10,153 nucleotides of DNA from Clostridium sp. CAG:448 (GCA_000433415.1 FR890468.1:1-10153); one strand, 5' to 3'. Shown: positions 1 through 6,226, counted from the first letter of the stretch. Translations and numbers: made by a program. Notes: generated by a model not told the origin, from the letters alone.

Positions 1-507
1 TGCGCTTTGAGCGCCGTCAACCGTGCCGCGCGCCTTCTGGGCGTCAGCGAACCCTATGATTACTGCGCGGCGGCAGACGCCTATATGCGCACCTTCTACC
101 GCCCGGCAAGCGGTCTGTTTGCCGACACCGCCGATTCCGCGCATACCGCCATCGGCTCCAACGCCTTTGCACTGCTTTTGGATCTGCCGCTCCCGGACGG
201 AAACGGCGCCATACTGGAGCTGATCCGCCAAAAACGCCTGAATGCCTCCAATCTGTTTGTCTCCCCGCTGATCCTGTTCGGCCTTTTCCGCGCCGGTCAG
301 ACCGACCTGCTCTACGATCTGCTCTGCGACCGCAACTACTGGCTCCGCATGCTCGCAGAGGGGGCAACCACCACCTTCGAGGCATTCGGAAAGGACCGCA
401 AATGGAATACTTCCCTGTGCCACACCATGTTTGCCCTTCCGGTCGCGTTCCTCTGCGGCTGGTCCCCCGATGACTATCTCGGTGCCTGCCCCGCCTCCGA
501 ATCCTGA
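1..507 (+). CDS. GH78-like glycosidase (alpha-L-rhamnosidase type), C-terminal part
   Basis: The frame is open from the first base, so the gene starts upstream and only about 168 C-terminal residues are present; the TTG at 7 is probably internal. The sequence resembles the end of the six-hairpin (alpha/alpha)6 barrel of GH78 enzymes, which remove terminal L-rhamnose from plant or bacterial glycans. The markers are the segment SAHTAIGSNAFAL (around 136-174) and the late motif GATTTFEAFGKD followed by NTSLCHTMFALPVAFL (around 361-462). In GH78 families the Glu of this late loop is the proposed general base; the acid residue would lie upstream of the window. The protein stops soon after the barrel, without the C-terminal beta-sandwich many GH78 proteins carry. 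No signal peptide can be judged. Another six-hairpin glycosidase family is possible, so substrate is uncertain. Confidence 0.7.
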   Translation, partial: CALSAVNRAARLLGVSEPYDYCAAADAYMRTFYRPASGLFADTADSAHTAIGSNAFALLLDLPLPDGNGAILELIRQKRLNASNLFVSPLILFGLFRAGQTDLLYDLLCDRNYWLRMLAEGATTTFEAFGKDRKWNTSLCHTMFALPVAFLCGWSPDDYLGACPASES

Positions 508-533
508 ACCAATTTCAACGCAAGGCATACTTG

Positions 534-578
534 TCCCCCTCGCCGCATAGAATGAAACAGACAGAAAAAAGAGGGGGA
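534..578 (+). promoter_or_regulatory. Inverted repeat that could mask the ribosome binding site of the lipoprotein gene
   Basis: An 8-bp arm at 534-541 (TCCCCCTC) is the perfect complement of 571-578 (GAGGGGGA), which is the Shine-Dalgarno region of the gene starting at 586. Folding would put the binding site in a hairpin with a 29-nt loop. I found no convincing sigma-A promoter between 508 and 585, so this gene may be transcribed from upstream. The regulatory role is inference. Confidence 0.35.
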
Positions 579-585
579 AAAGAAA

Positions 586-1125
586 ATGAAAGATACCGTA
601 TGTGCCGTTCTTCTGGCAGCCGCTCTGGTCATTGCGCTCCTTCTGTGCGGGTGCAGACAGGTTCGCATCCCAAACTACAACTACCTCTCCGACGCCCCGG
701 CATGGAACGCGACGCTTTCCTGGGAGACGGACGGCATCCCGTTTTCGGCTGCGGTCAGCGGCAACGGCAACCGTGCGTCATACATCCGGTATACGGCGCC
801 GCCGGCTCTGTGCGGCACGCAAATATCGCGCACGGCGGACGGAACCGTATCCGTCACCAGAGAGGACGGGCAGACAGCCGACGGGAACGGCTACCTGCCC
901 CTTCTTGCTCCCGCCGCCCTCTTCGCGCTGGAGGGCATCGACCCCAAAAAGACCGTTTCGGCGCACAAACAGCCGGACGGACTTTACACCGTCGTCACCG
1001 AGGCGGGCGTCACCCTGACACTGCGCCATGACACGGAAGCGAACCATTTTTTCCCCGTATCGGTATCGGACGCCACCCGCACCCTGTCCGTCTCGGACTT
1101 CACCGTTTCCGCAGACACGCCGTAA
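586..1125 (+). CDS. Small putative lipoprotein of unknown function
   Basis: A 179-residue protein. The ATG at 586 follows a purine-rich site GAGGGGG at 571-577. Residues 4-20 are hydrophobic and are followed by LCGC, so lipidation at Cys23 after signal peptidase II cleavage is likely, although the N-terminus has only one Lys. The mature part has no recognised domain. It is polar, rich in Thr, Ala and Asp, with alternating short segments such as ATLSWETDG and VTREDGQTADGNGY that suggest an all-beta fold anchored outside the membrane. It lies 78 bp after the GH78-like gene on the same strand and ends just before a strong terminator. A link to sugar uptake or degradation is only suggested by the neighbour. 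I cannot assign a function. Confidence 0.75.
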   Translation: MKDTVCAVLLAAALVIALLLCGCRQVRIPNYNYLSDAPAWNATLSWETDGIPFSAAVSGNGNRASYIRYTAPPALCGTQISRTADGTVSVTREDGQTADGNGYLPLLAPAALFALEGIDPKKTVSAHKQPDGLYTVVTEAGVTLTLRHDTEANHFFPVSVSDATRTLSVSDFTVSADTP

Positions 1126-1177
1126 AATACCGAAAACCGCCGCCCGTGCACAACGCACACGGGCGGCGGTTATTTTT
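1126..1177. terminator. Bidirectional intrinsic terminator between convergent genes
   Basis: A perfect 14-bp stem pairs 1135-1148 with 1158-1171 around a 9-nt loop. On the plus strand it is followed by TTATTTTTG, ending transcription of the lipoprotein gene. On the minus strand it is followed by TTTTCGGTATTTT, ending transcription that comes from the large surface-protein gene. The left arm overlaps the 14-bp direct repeat at 1127-1140. Confidence 0.9.
1127..1140 (+). repeat. Left copy of 14-bp direct repeat bracketing the surface-protein/XRE block
   Basis: ATACCGAAAACCGC here is identical to 4737-4750; the match ends at both sides (A versus G before, C versus T after). This copy starts one base after the stop codon of the lipoprotein gene. 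The two copies mark the edges of the A+T-richer block. It could be a target-site or attachment-site duplication, but no integrase or transposase lies inside, so this is inference. Confidence 0.6.
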
Positions 1178-1193
1178 GTCAAAAAGTCGTTGT

Positions 1194-1331
1194 TTACTCT
1201 GCAGGATAATAGAAATCAAATGTCATAGCGCAAACCATTTTTTCATTCTGTCAACCTCCTTTGATTTGATTGTCCCGCTGTTTCATGGCTGCACATTTCC
1301 CCTGGTCTGTAAATGCTCCTTGTACATCCAT
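1194..1331 (-). other. Three tiny chained reading frames (26, 7 and 10 codons) or gene remnants
   Basis: After the large minus-strand gene, the transcript carries a 26-codon frame (1331-1251, ending IKGG), then an ideal AGGAGG (1260-1255) 8 nt before a 7-codon frame (1246-1223, MKKWFAL), then a 10-codon frame (1226-1194, MTFDFYYPAE) whose ATG overlaps the previous stop as ATGA. A frame ending with its neighbour's ribosome site inside its last codons is typical of operon genes. MKKWFAL looks like the start of a secreted protein. They may be leader or signal peptides, or debris of a lost gene pair. There is no known family at this size. An inverted repeat (1213-1220 with 1260-1267) encloses the 7-codon frame. 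Confidence 0.3.
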
Positions 1332-1365
1332 ACACAATACGGCACTGCAACCCCGTATGCAGCGG

Positions 1366-4026
1366 CTATTCAAAGCATTTCAGTGTGGGCGCTCCGTTTC
1401 CGATCTTCCAGACGGAAGCATCCCAACAGAGCTCCTCCGACAGCAGTGCGGCACTGCAAAGCGCATCTGCCTCCTTCACACTTCCGGCATTACAGGTTCC
1501 GACAAGCTTCATTTCCGTCCCGATTCGGATGGTTGCGCTTGCGCTGTAGTAGCACTTGAAGCAGGTCGAGCCGTTCTCAGCCGCCCCAATGATATACCCG
1601 TACTGTCGTGATGTCTGTGATGCAATGCTCCCCGCCATGCAGCTGCCCTTGACCGTACAGTTGCCGCTGTTATAGCCGACGATACCGCCGATGTAAAACG
1701 GTGCAGAATTTCCGCTTTTCTCTTCTATAATTTCCGTCGTCACATAGCAGTTGGAAACTTTTCCCTCGGAGCCGTTGTATCCGAGAATTCCTCCGATAAA
1801 TGCCTTTCCCACAACGCTGTTGTGTTGAATGCGCCCACTGGCTAAGCAATCCCTGATCGTGGCACCGTGACTTTCGGCACAAATCATTCCGATACATTCC
1901 ACGTTTACTCCGGTCGTATCTGCCACGCTGATTGTTGCATCCGCACTGCAGGCAGCAATAACCCCGCCTTTCTCCTGAATGCCGGTTATTCCGCCAATCA
2001 ATACCGATATGCTCGAAAAATAGTAACTTTCAACACGGGTGGCAGCGCTCTCAATTTTCCCTGCATATTGGCATTGTTCAATTGTTCCCCAGTTCTTTCC
2101 CGCGAGTCCACCAAAATACGAATGATTTTCGGTGTTACTCTTTGTGCCATTTGACACCAGGGGACTATATTCAAAACTACCGTATGAACGCACATTTTTT
2201 AACGTTGCCGTACCGGTATTAAGACCGCAAATACTCCCGGCATAAAACCACATCCCTGTGGAGCTTACTGTTGCCACAAAATGATTGGCAACCTCAAAGG
2301 TCCCGTTTCCCGTGATCATACAGTCACTGATCGTCCCATTGTTCTTTCCCGCAACCAGACCGACCGCACTTTCTCCCTGTGCGTTCCTGTTGACCGACAA
2401 GAGAAAATCGTCAAATATGACATTTTTGACGGTTCCGTTGTTTTCGCGGATGAAACCGACATACTGGGCACTCTCACTGATGACAAAATTGTATATTTTG
2501 TGCCCTGCCCCGTCCAGAACGCCGGAGAAAGCGGAAATCGGTGCCCAGTTTTCACCCTTCAGGTTGATATCGTTCATCAGAACATACTTTCCTGCGGTAT
2601 TATGTGCAATGGCTACAAGTTCCTCCGCAGTGGTAATGGGAATCATCTCCGCAAAATAAGCATATACCACGGTATCCCGGTTCAGTGCGGTTCCGAATAC
2701 GAATTTCTTTGTGTGTGCCGCATCCTGATACCAACCGGCAAAGAAGTAACCCGCCTTGACCGGATCCCGCGGCGCCACAGTGGCAACACCCGTATAATAT
2801 ACGCTGTCCGGAAGCGAAGTGCCACCGTCAGTGCGGTAAGAAATCCTGTAAGTGTCAGATACATAGACTGCCTTGACTGTCAGATCGCTCTTGATGACCG
2901 TGTAATCCCGATCCCATCGCACGAAACGAAGCAGCGGCTCCACCGGCGCATCCGGAGCGCTTGCCGCCTCCCCGTATGCGACCTTTTCCACCTTGAGAAC
3001 CTGATTTGCTGTGCCGAGGAAGGTGACCGTGTATTCGTTTGCGCCCCATCTTGCGATCAACCGAAGATCTCCCAATACCCGATCCGTGGTAGTGAAAACA
3101 CCGTCATTAACCGAATTTCCGGTATACCAACCGAGAAATACATACCCCTCTCTGGTTGGGACGGTCAGCGAAACGGTCCCGCCGACCGGAACCTGCACTG
3201 CATCAGAGAATCCGGTTCCTGCTTTTCCGCCGTTCAGGTCAAAGGTAACGGTACATTTTTCAAGATTTCCCCGCACAAGGTCCTCCATCCACTCGGATTC
3301 GCTCCCCTGATACGCAGGATGCAGCTTTTTGTAAATTTCATACGCAGACATGCCGGCATCGCCCGCTGCTCCTGTATCACCTTTGTCGCCCTTATCTCCT
3401 TTGTCTCCCTTCTCTCCGTTGTCGCCTTTCTCGCCGCTGTCACCCTTGTCGCCCTTATCCCCCTTGTCGCCTTTATCACCGATCAGGGACTCCAGCCACT
3501 GAGACAATGACCCGGAAAAGCCGTTCTCGCAAGCGAGTTCATATGCAGATCTGCCATCTGTTCCCGCCTGCCCGGCTTCACCCTCCAGCGAGGCAAGCCA
3601 CTGCTCCTGGGTACCGCGATATCCCTTGGAAAGCGCCAGTTCATATGCAGACTGCCCGTCCTTGCCGTCCGCACCAAACCGACCAACCAATGAGAGCAGC
3701 CATTCGTCTATCGTTCCCGTATAACCCTGTTGAAGTGCCAACTCATATGCGGACATACCGTCTGCACCACTGGCACCCATCTCCCCGGTGTCGCCTTTTG
3801 CACCAGTGTCACCCTTTTCACCGGCAACACCTTCGGCGCCTCTGTCCCCTTTCTCTCCCTGCGGTCCCTGTACACCCGCGGGTCCCTGCTCTCCCTTTTC
3901 TCCCTGCGGTCCGGCAGGTCCCGTACAAGCGCTGCACGCAAACACCGCCAGAACGGCAACAAGAATCCATGCAATGATCCTTACAACGGTTTTTTGTTTT
4001 GTCCGTGTCTCATCAAATCTCCCCAT
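1366..4026 (-). CDS. Large modular surface lipoprotein: collagen-like, InlB-type and GLUG-type repeats
   Basis: An 886-residue protein. The ATG at 4026 has the site AAAGGGAG 8 nt upstream. Residues 14-34 form a hydrophobic signal ending in CSAC; lipidation at Cys34 (or Cys31) is likely. Then come G-X-Y collagen-like triplets (36-90). Four copies of a SAYEL...G-EWL-SL-G module sit near 91-115, 125-149, 159-183 and 226-252, with a GDKGDKGD-rich collagen stretch (184-222) before the fourth. Three beta-grasp repeats of the InlB/Listeria-Bacteroides type follow (258-327, 331-389, 393-459), each with GY.F.GWY or a variant. The remainder is GLUG-like beta-solenoid repeats (461-886) with VGLVAGKNNGTISDC, GGLAGKNWGTIEQC and GGIVGYNSGNC. 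It should be anchored outside the cell and bind host, food or cell surfaces; the ligand is unknown. No LPXTG motif. Regulated by the divergent XRE protein, by inference. Confidence 0.9.
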   Translation of the reverse strand: MGRFDETRTKQKTVVRIIAWILVAVLAVFACSACTGPAGPQGEKGEQGPAGVQGPQGEKGDRGAEGVAGEKGDTGAKGDTGEMGASGADGMSAYELALQQGYTGTIDEWLLSLVGRFGADGKDGQSAYELALSKGYRGTQEQWLASLEGEAGQAGTDGRSAYELACENGFSGSLSQWLESLIGDKGDKGDKGDKGDSGEKGDNGEKGDKGDKGDKGDTGAAGDAGMSAYEIYKKLHPAYQGSESEWMEDLVRGNLEKCTVTFDLNGGKAGTGFSDAVQVPVGGTVSLTVPTREGYVFLGWYTGNSVNDGVFTTTDRVLGDLRLIARWGANEYTVTFLGTANQVLKVEKVAYGEAASAPDAPVEPLLRFVRWDRDYTVIKSDLTVKAVYVSDTYRISYRTDGGTSLPDSVYYTGVATVAPRDPVKAGYFFAGWYQDAAHTKKFVFGTALNRDTVVYAYFAEMIPITTAEELVAIAHNTAGKYVLMNDINLKGENWAPISAFSGVLDGAGHKIYNFVISESAQYVGFIRENNGTVKNVIFDDFLLSVNRNAQGESAVGLVAGKNNGTISDCMITGNGTFEVANHFVATVSSTGMWFYAGSICGLNTGTATLKNVRSYGSFEYSPLVSNGTKSNTENHSYFGGLAGKNWGTIEQCQYAGKIESAATRVESYYFSSISVLIGGITGIQEKGGVIAACSADATISVADTTGVNVECIGMICAESHGATIRDCLASGRIQHNSVVGKAFIGGILGYNGSEGKVSNCYVTTEIIEEKSGNSAPFYIGGIVGYNSGNCTVKGSCMAGSIASQTSRQYGYIIGAAENGSTCFKCYYSASATIRIGTEMKLVGTCNAGSVKEADALCSAALLSEELCWDASVWKIGNGAPTLKCFE
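3361..3477 (-). repeat. Tandem 9-bp repeat DNA encoding collagen-like GDKGD/GEKGD triplets
   Basis: This stretch codes for 39 residues of nearly perfect Gly-Asp-Lys and Gly-Glu-Lys triplets (residues 184-222 of the surface protein). The DNA is a degenerate 9-bp tandem repeat. Such tracts change length by slippage or recombination in frame, so the stalk length may vary between strains. Confidence 0.85.
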
Positions 4027-4157
4027 CTCTGAATCTCCCTTTCTTGATACCGGAACAGTGATCGTCTCCGGCTTTTTTCAGCGGCTCTTTCGTGTCAGCT
4101 GCATTTCCGTCCCCACAGAGTCTAAAAAACACCGTCCGCACAAAACTGTCGCATAAC
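4027..4157 (-). promoter_or_regulatory. Long 5' untranslated leader of the surface-protein gene
   Basis: The start site expected about 7 nt after the -10 box (near 4157) gives a leader of roughly 130 nt. It contains a short hairpin (CCGGA at 4070-4074 region pairing with TCCGG near 4052) ahead of the ribosome site at 4034-4042, and a possible CAGC...GCTG hairpin near 4078-4101. I could not match it to a known riboswitch class. Confidence 0.3.
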
Positions 4158-4163
4158 GTTTAT

Positions 4164-4192
4164 ATTATACACTTATAAGAATAATTTGTCAA
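4164..4192 (-). promoter_or_regulatory. Consensus sigma-A promoter of the surface-protein gene
   Basis: On the minus strand, TTGACA (4192-4187), a 17-bp spacer and TATAAT (4169-4164) match the consensus at all twelve positions. One operator-like dyad sits in the spacer and another directly upstream of the -35 box. Such a strong promoter with built-in dyads suggests control by a repressor. Confidence 0.9.
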
Positions 4193-4206
4193 CCCTATAA
4201 GAATAA
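4173..4206. promoter_or_regulatory. Operator-like dyad pair O1/O2 at the surface-protein promoter
   Basis: TTATAAGAATAA (4173-4184) and CTATAAGAATAA (4195-4206) have the dyad form TTAT-N4-ATAA, the second with one change. Their starts are 22 bp apart, about two helical turns, so bound dimers would lie on the same face. They share 14 identical bases (4174-4187 and 4196-4209). They are probable sites for the adjacent XRE protein; binding is inferred. Confidence 0.6.
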
Positions 4207-4321
4207 TTTTGCATATTTTCGAATTTGTATAAACGTCCTGCCCGCCTTTCATCCTTCGCGCTTCGAATGAACCGTTTTTCGGGCAAATATCCGTTTGTAT
4301 CTCTTTTGTTTTGTTTTATTT

Positions 4322-4355
4322 TTATAAGACTAACGTATACTCCTTATAATAATAG
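4322..4355. promoter_or_regulatory. Operator-like dyad pair O3/O4 and candidate promoter of the XRE gene
   Basis: TTATAAGACTAA (4322-4333) and TTATAATAATAG (4344-4355) are variants of the dyads at 4173-4206 and again start 22 bp apart. O4 covers a TATAAT (4345-4350) that would be the -10 box of the XRE gene. The -35 box at the right distance (4322-4327) is poor. The arrangement suggests autoregulation. Confidence 0.5.
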
Positions 4356-4409
4356 CGCATCATAGAAAACATGCTAAAATAAACGCAGTAACCGGAAGGG
4401 AGATTTCGT

Positions 4410-4691
4410 ATGACTGTCGGTGAGCGAATCAAAGAATTGCGTGAAAAAAGCGGGTTTACACAAAACAAACTGGCGGAATGGGCAGGCGTTTCACAGACGC
4501 ACCTGCGGAGAGTCGAATTGGGGGAGGCAGATATTACCGTCGGACATTTACGCCTGATCTGCGATGCACTCGGTATCTCATTGCGTGACTTTTTTTCCGA
4601 ACCGACCGATTCCGAAGATGAACTCACCGTGCTGTCGCATCTTTCCGCCAGACAAAGGAAGCTGCTGATTGAATTTCTGAAATCACTTTGA
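4410..4691 (+). CDS. XRE/HTH_3-family transcriptional regulator
   Basis: A 93-residue DNA-binding protein. The ATG at 4410 follows GGAAGGGAG at 4394-4402. Residues 5-61 form a Cro/C1-type helix-turn-helix: GERIKELREKSGFTQNKLAE, then AGVSQTHLRRVELGEADIT with the recognition helix around 28-36, then LRLICDALGISLRDFF. The last 30 residues (DSEDELTVLSHLSARQRKLL) look helical and may dimerise. There is no catalytic or sensor domain, so a signal would have to come from a partner or from protein level. It is divergent from the surface-protein gene, and four similar dyads lie between the two starts, so it most likely represses (or activates) both. Its base composition matches the A+T-richer block, not the flanking genes. 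Function as a regulator is firm; targets are inferred. Confidence 0.92.
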   Translation: MTVGERIKELREKSGFTQNKLAEWAGVSQTHLRRVELGEADITVGHLRLICDALGISLRDFFSEPTDSEDELTVLSHLSARQRKLLIEFLKSL

Positions 4692-4736
4692 GTGTTTCTT
4701 TGCAATCTGCAAGGGTACACAGAGAGAGCCCCTCTG

Positions 4737-4750
4737 ATACCGAAAACCGC
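4737..4750 (+). repeat. Right copy of 14-bp direct repeat
   Basis: Identical to 1127-1140. It lies 45 bp after the XRE stop codon and just before a bidirectional terminator. A TTATAAGATCAA sequence that resembles the operator dyads follows directly (4751-4762). Confidence 0.6.
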
Positions 4751-4757
4751 TTATAAG

Positions 4758-4810
4758 ATCAAAAAACAGGGACGATCGCCTGCCCAGCTTTCCTCCCTGC
4801 TTTTTTTGAT
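4758..4810. terminator. Bidirectional terminator between the XRE and zinc-ribbon genes
   Basis: ATC plus six A plus CAGGGA (4758-4772) pairs with TCCCTG, a bulged C, seven T and GAT (4794-4810). Each strand therefore has a stem followed by a U run. It can end both the plus-strand XRE transcript and the minus-strand galactosidase operon. Confidence 0.8.
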
Positions 4811-4842
4811 TTCTTGCTTACATATCCCGCTCCTGCCGCGCT

Positions 4843-5103
4843 TCACTTCCCATCCGGCGCATCCGGTTCATCTTCCCCGGTCCACGGGGAAAAGAGTCTG
4901 CACCCCTGCCGGCGGAAAAAGTTCATGCGGTCGTACAGCCATTCCACGTCGGTGCCGAGCTGTGCGGCAAGGCAGGCGGGACAAAGACAGGTCGTCGCGG
5001 CGCGATTGATAAGCTTTCTGTTGAGCGCCGCCTCGTCCTGCGTCATGCCTGCCCCGCAGCGGTCACAGAACGCGTCCGGGATGCGGTGCCGTTTTTCAGG
5101 CAT
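4843..5103 (-). CDS. Small zinc-ribbon-like protein of unknown function
   Basis: An 86-residue protein. I chose the ATG at 5103, which overlaps the last codons of the alpha-galactosidase gene by 8 bp (its stop is 5096-5098); the longer frame back to 5151 would need a TTG start and a 56-bp overlap. Two Cys pairs, C13-x2-C16 (FCDRCG) and C41-x2-C44 (CLCPACLA), are spaced as in a treble-clef or zinc-ribbon site. Between and after them come LNRKLINR and a helical segment ending FFRRQGCRLF. I recall similar short Clostridia proteins with the pattern CxxC...KLINRGA...C..CL...FrkqGC.LF, but no established function. Translation is probably coupled to the galactosidase, as no good ribosome site precedes the ATG. 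Confidence 0.75.
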   Translation of the reverse strand: MPEKRHRIPDAFCDRCGAGMTQDEAALNRKLINRAATTCLCPACLAAQLGTDVEWLYDRMNFFRRQGCRLFSPWTGEDEPDAPDGK

Positions 5104-6226
5104 TGACAAACCGGCAGCGGATGATTCTTGCCGAATGTCCGCCCAGTGCAAAGAAATAATCGTCGTGACGGATGCCCAGATCCTCGCCGGAAATCACATC
5201 GGTCATCTGCAGGCGCACACCCGACGTGCAGGGAACCCCCAGCTCGGCAAACGTGATCTCCACACTGCGTGCGTCGCCGCAAAAGTTGAACACACCCACG
5301 GCAAATTCGCCGCCAGACAGGTGCTTGACAAAGATGTTGTAACCGTTGTCGGCGCGCACCATAAACGGCGGGCGGCACTCCTCGTCCTGGTTGAGCGCAA
5401 TCAGGCGGGGATTCTGCAGCAGCGCCCGGTACTTCTCGTCAATGGTGCGGATATCCCCGCCCATCATCAGCGGTGCGCCGAAGTAGCACCAGAAAGCGAA
5501 CTGCATCTCATACTCATTGTATGTCTGCCGGTTCTCTTCCCCTCTGCCGACCAGTCCCACACCGTCCATGCCGACCGTCAGCATGTCAATATCGTTGTAA
5601 CAACCCGATGCATTGGCATTGAATTTATCCATCTGCGCGCGCATAATGCCCAGTGTGGACTCATAGGTATCAATGATATCCCCGGTGGAGCGGTACATAT
5701 GCGCACCGATGCTGCGCATCCAGTTCCACGGCTCCTCCGCGCCCCAGTTGCAGGCGGAGAACAGAATGTCACGCCCGGTAGAGCGGAGCGCCATTGCCAT
5801 CTGCAGATAGCGGTGCTTGCAGTTGGCAAAGGACGGGAAATAGCAGAAGTCGTACTTCAGATAGTCCACTCCCCAGGAAGCGAACAGGCGTGCATCCTGA
5901 TATTCGTGGTCAAAGGATGCGGGGAAACCGGCGCAGGTGCGGATACCGGCGCAGGAATACATACCGAAGCCCAATCCCTTGGAATGGACATAATCGGCAA
6001 CATACTTCATCCCGTGCGGGAACTTCTCCGGATCCGCAACCAGGTTGCCCTCCGCATCACGCTGACGGAGCGACCAGCAGTCGTCGATGACGACATAGTG
6101 GTAGCCTGCATCACGGTAGCCCTTTTCCACCATAGCGTCGGTGATCTCCAGGATCATCTGCTCGTTGATCTTCTCTCCGAAGGTATTCCAGGTGTTGAAT
6201 CCCATTGGGGTTGTTTTTGCAATCAT
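5096..6226 (-). CDS. GH27-family alpha-galactosidase (melibiase)
   Basis: A 376-residue enzyme expected to hydrolyse terminal alpha-1,6-linked galactose from melibiose, raffinose-type sugars or galactomannan. The ATG at 6226 has AAGGAGAG 8 nt upstream. The (beta/alpha)8 barrel begins TPMGFNTWNTFG (6-17), with VIDDCW (46-51). The nucleophile is Asp126 in YLKYDFC and the acid/base is Asp183 in MYRSTGDI, matching D170 and D231 of human alpha-galactosidase A. The conserved YNDIDMLTVG (210-219) and APLMMGGD (251-258) also fit, followed by a C-terminal beta domain. There is no signal peptide, so it acts in the cytoplasm on imported oligosaccharides. An alpha-N-acetylgalactosaminidase activity is the main alternative in this family. 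It lies 77 bp behind thymidylate kinase. Confidence 0.95.
   Translation of the reverse strand: MIAKTTPMGFNTWNTFGEKINEQMILEITDAMVEKGYRDAGYHYVVIDDCWSLRQRDAEGNLVADPEKFPHGMKYVADYVHSKGLGFGMYSCAGIRTCAGFPASFDHEYQDARLFASWGVDYLKYDFCYFPSFANCKHRYLQMAMALRSTGRDILFSACNWGAEEPWNWMRSIGAHMYRSTGDIIDTYESTLGIMRAQMDKFNANASGCYNDIDMLTVGMDGVGLVGRGEENRQTYNEYEMQFAFWCYFGAPLMMGGDIRTIDEKYRALLQNPRLIALNQDEECRPPFMVRADNGYNIFVKHLSGGEFAVGVFNFCGDARSVEITFAELGVPCTSGVRLQMTDVISGEDLGIRHDDYFFALGGHSARIIRCRFVNA

Larger units (their letters stand above)
4156..4236. repeat. 9-bp inverted repeat enclosing the surface-protein promoter
   Basis: ACGTTTATA at 4156-4164 and TATAAACGT at 4228-4236 are perfect inverted copies. They flank the promoter and both upstream operator-like dyads. 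The inner arm overlaps the -10 region. It may be a second regulator's split site or chance in A+T-rich DNA. Confidence 0.35.

Noticed and set aside
3361..3477. CRISPR array
   Set aside because: The short-period repetition is in-frame collagen-type coding sequence with no spacers.
2281..3510. 409-codon plus-strand frame opposite the surface-protein gene
   Set aside because: It is an antisense shadow. The minus-strand frame has a signal sequence, clear repeat domains, a ribosome site and a consensus promoter; this one has no domain or start signal.
4045..4074. Plus-strand terminator (CCGGA hairpin followed by T run)
   Set aside because: The stem is only about 5 bp with a long loop, and no plus-strand gene ends here.
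4027..4157. Cyclic di-GMP (GEMM) riboswitch in the leader of the surface-protein gene
   Set aside because: A CGAAAG loop and a nearby GCC/GG helix drew attention, but the GACGCAAAGC core and the second helix of the class are not present.
4150..4360. Replication origin or iterons
   Set aside because: The repeats and A+T richness are better explained as operators and promoters between divergent genes; there is no replication gene.
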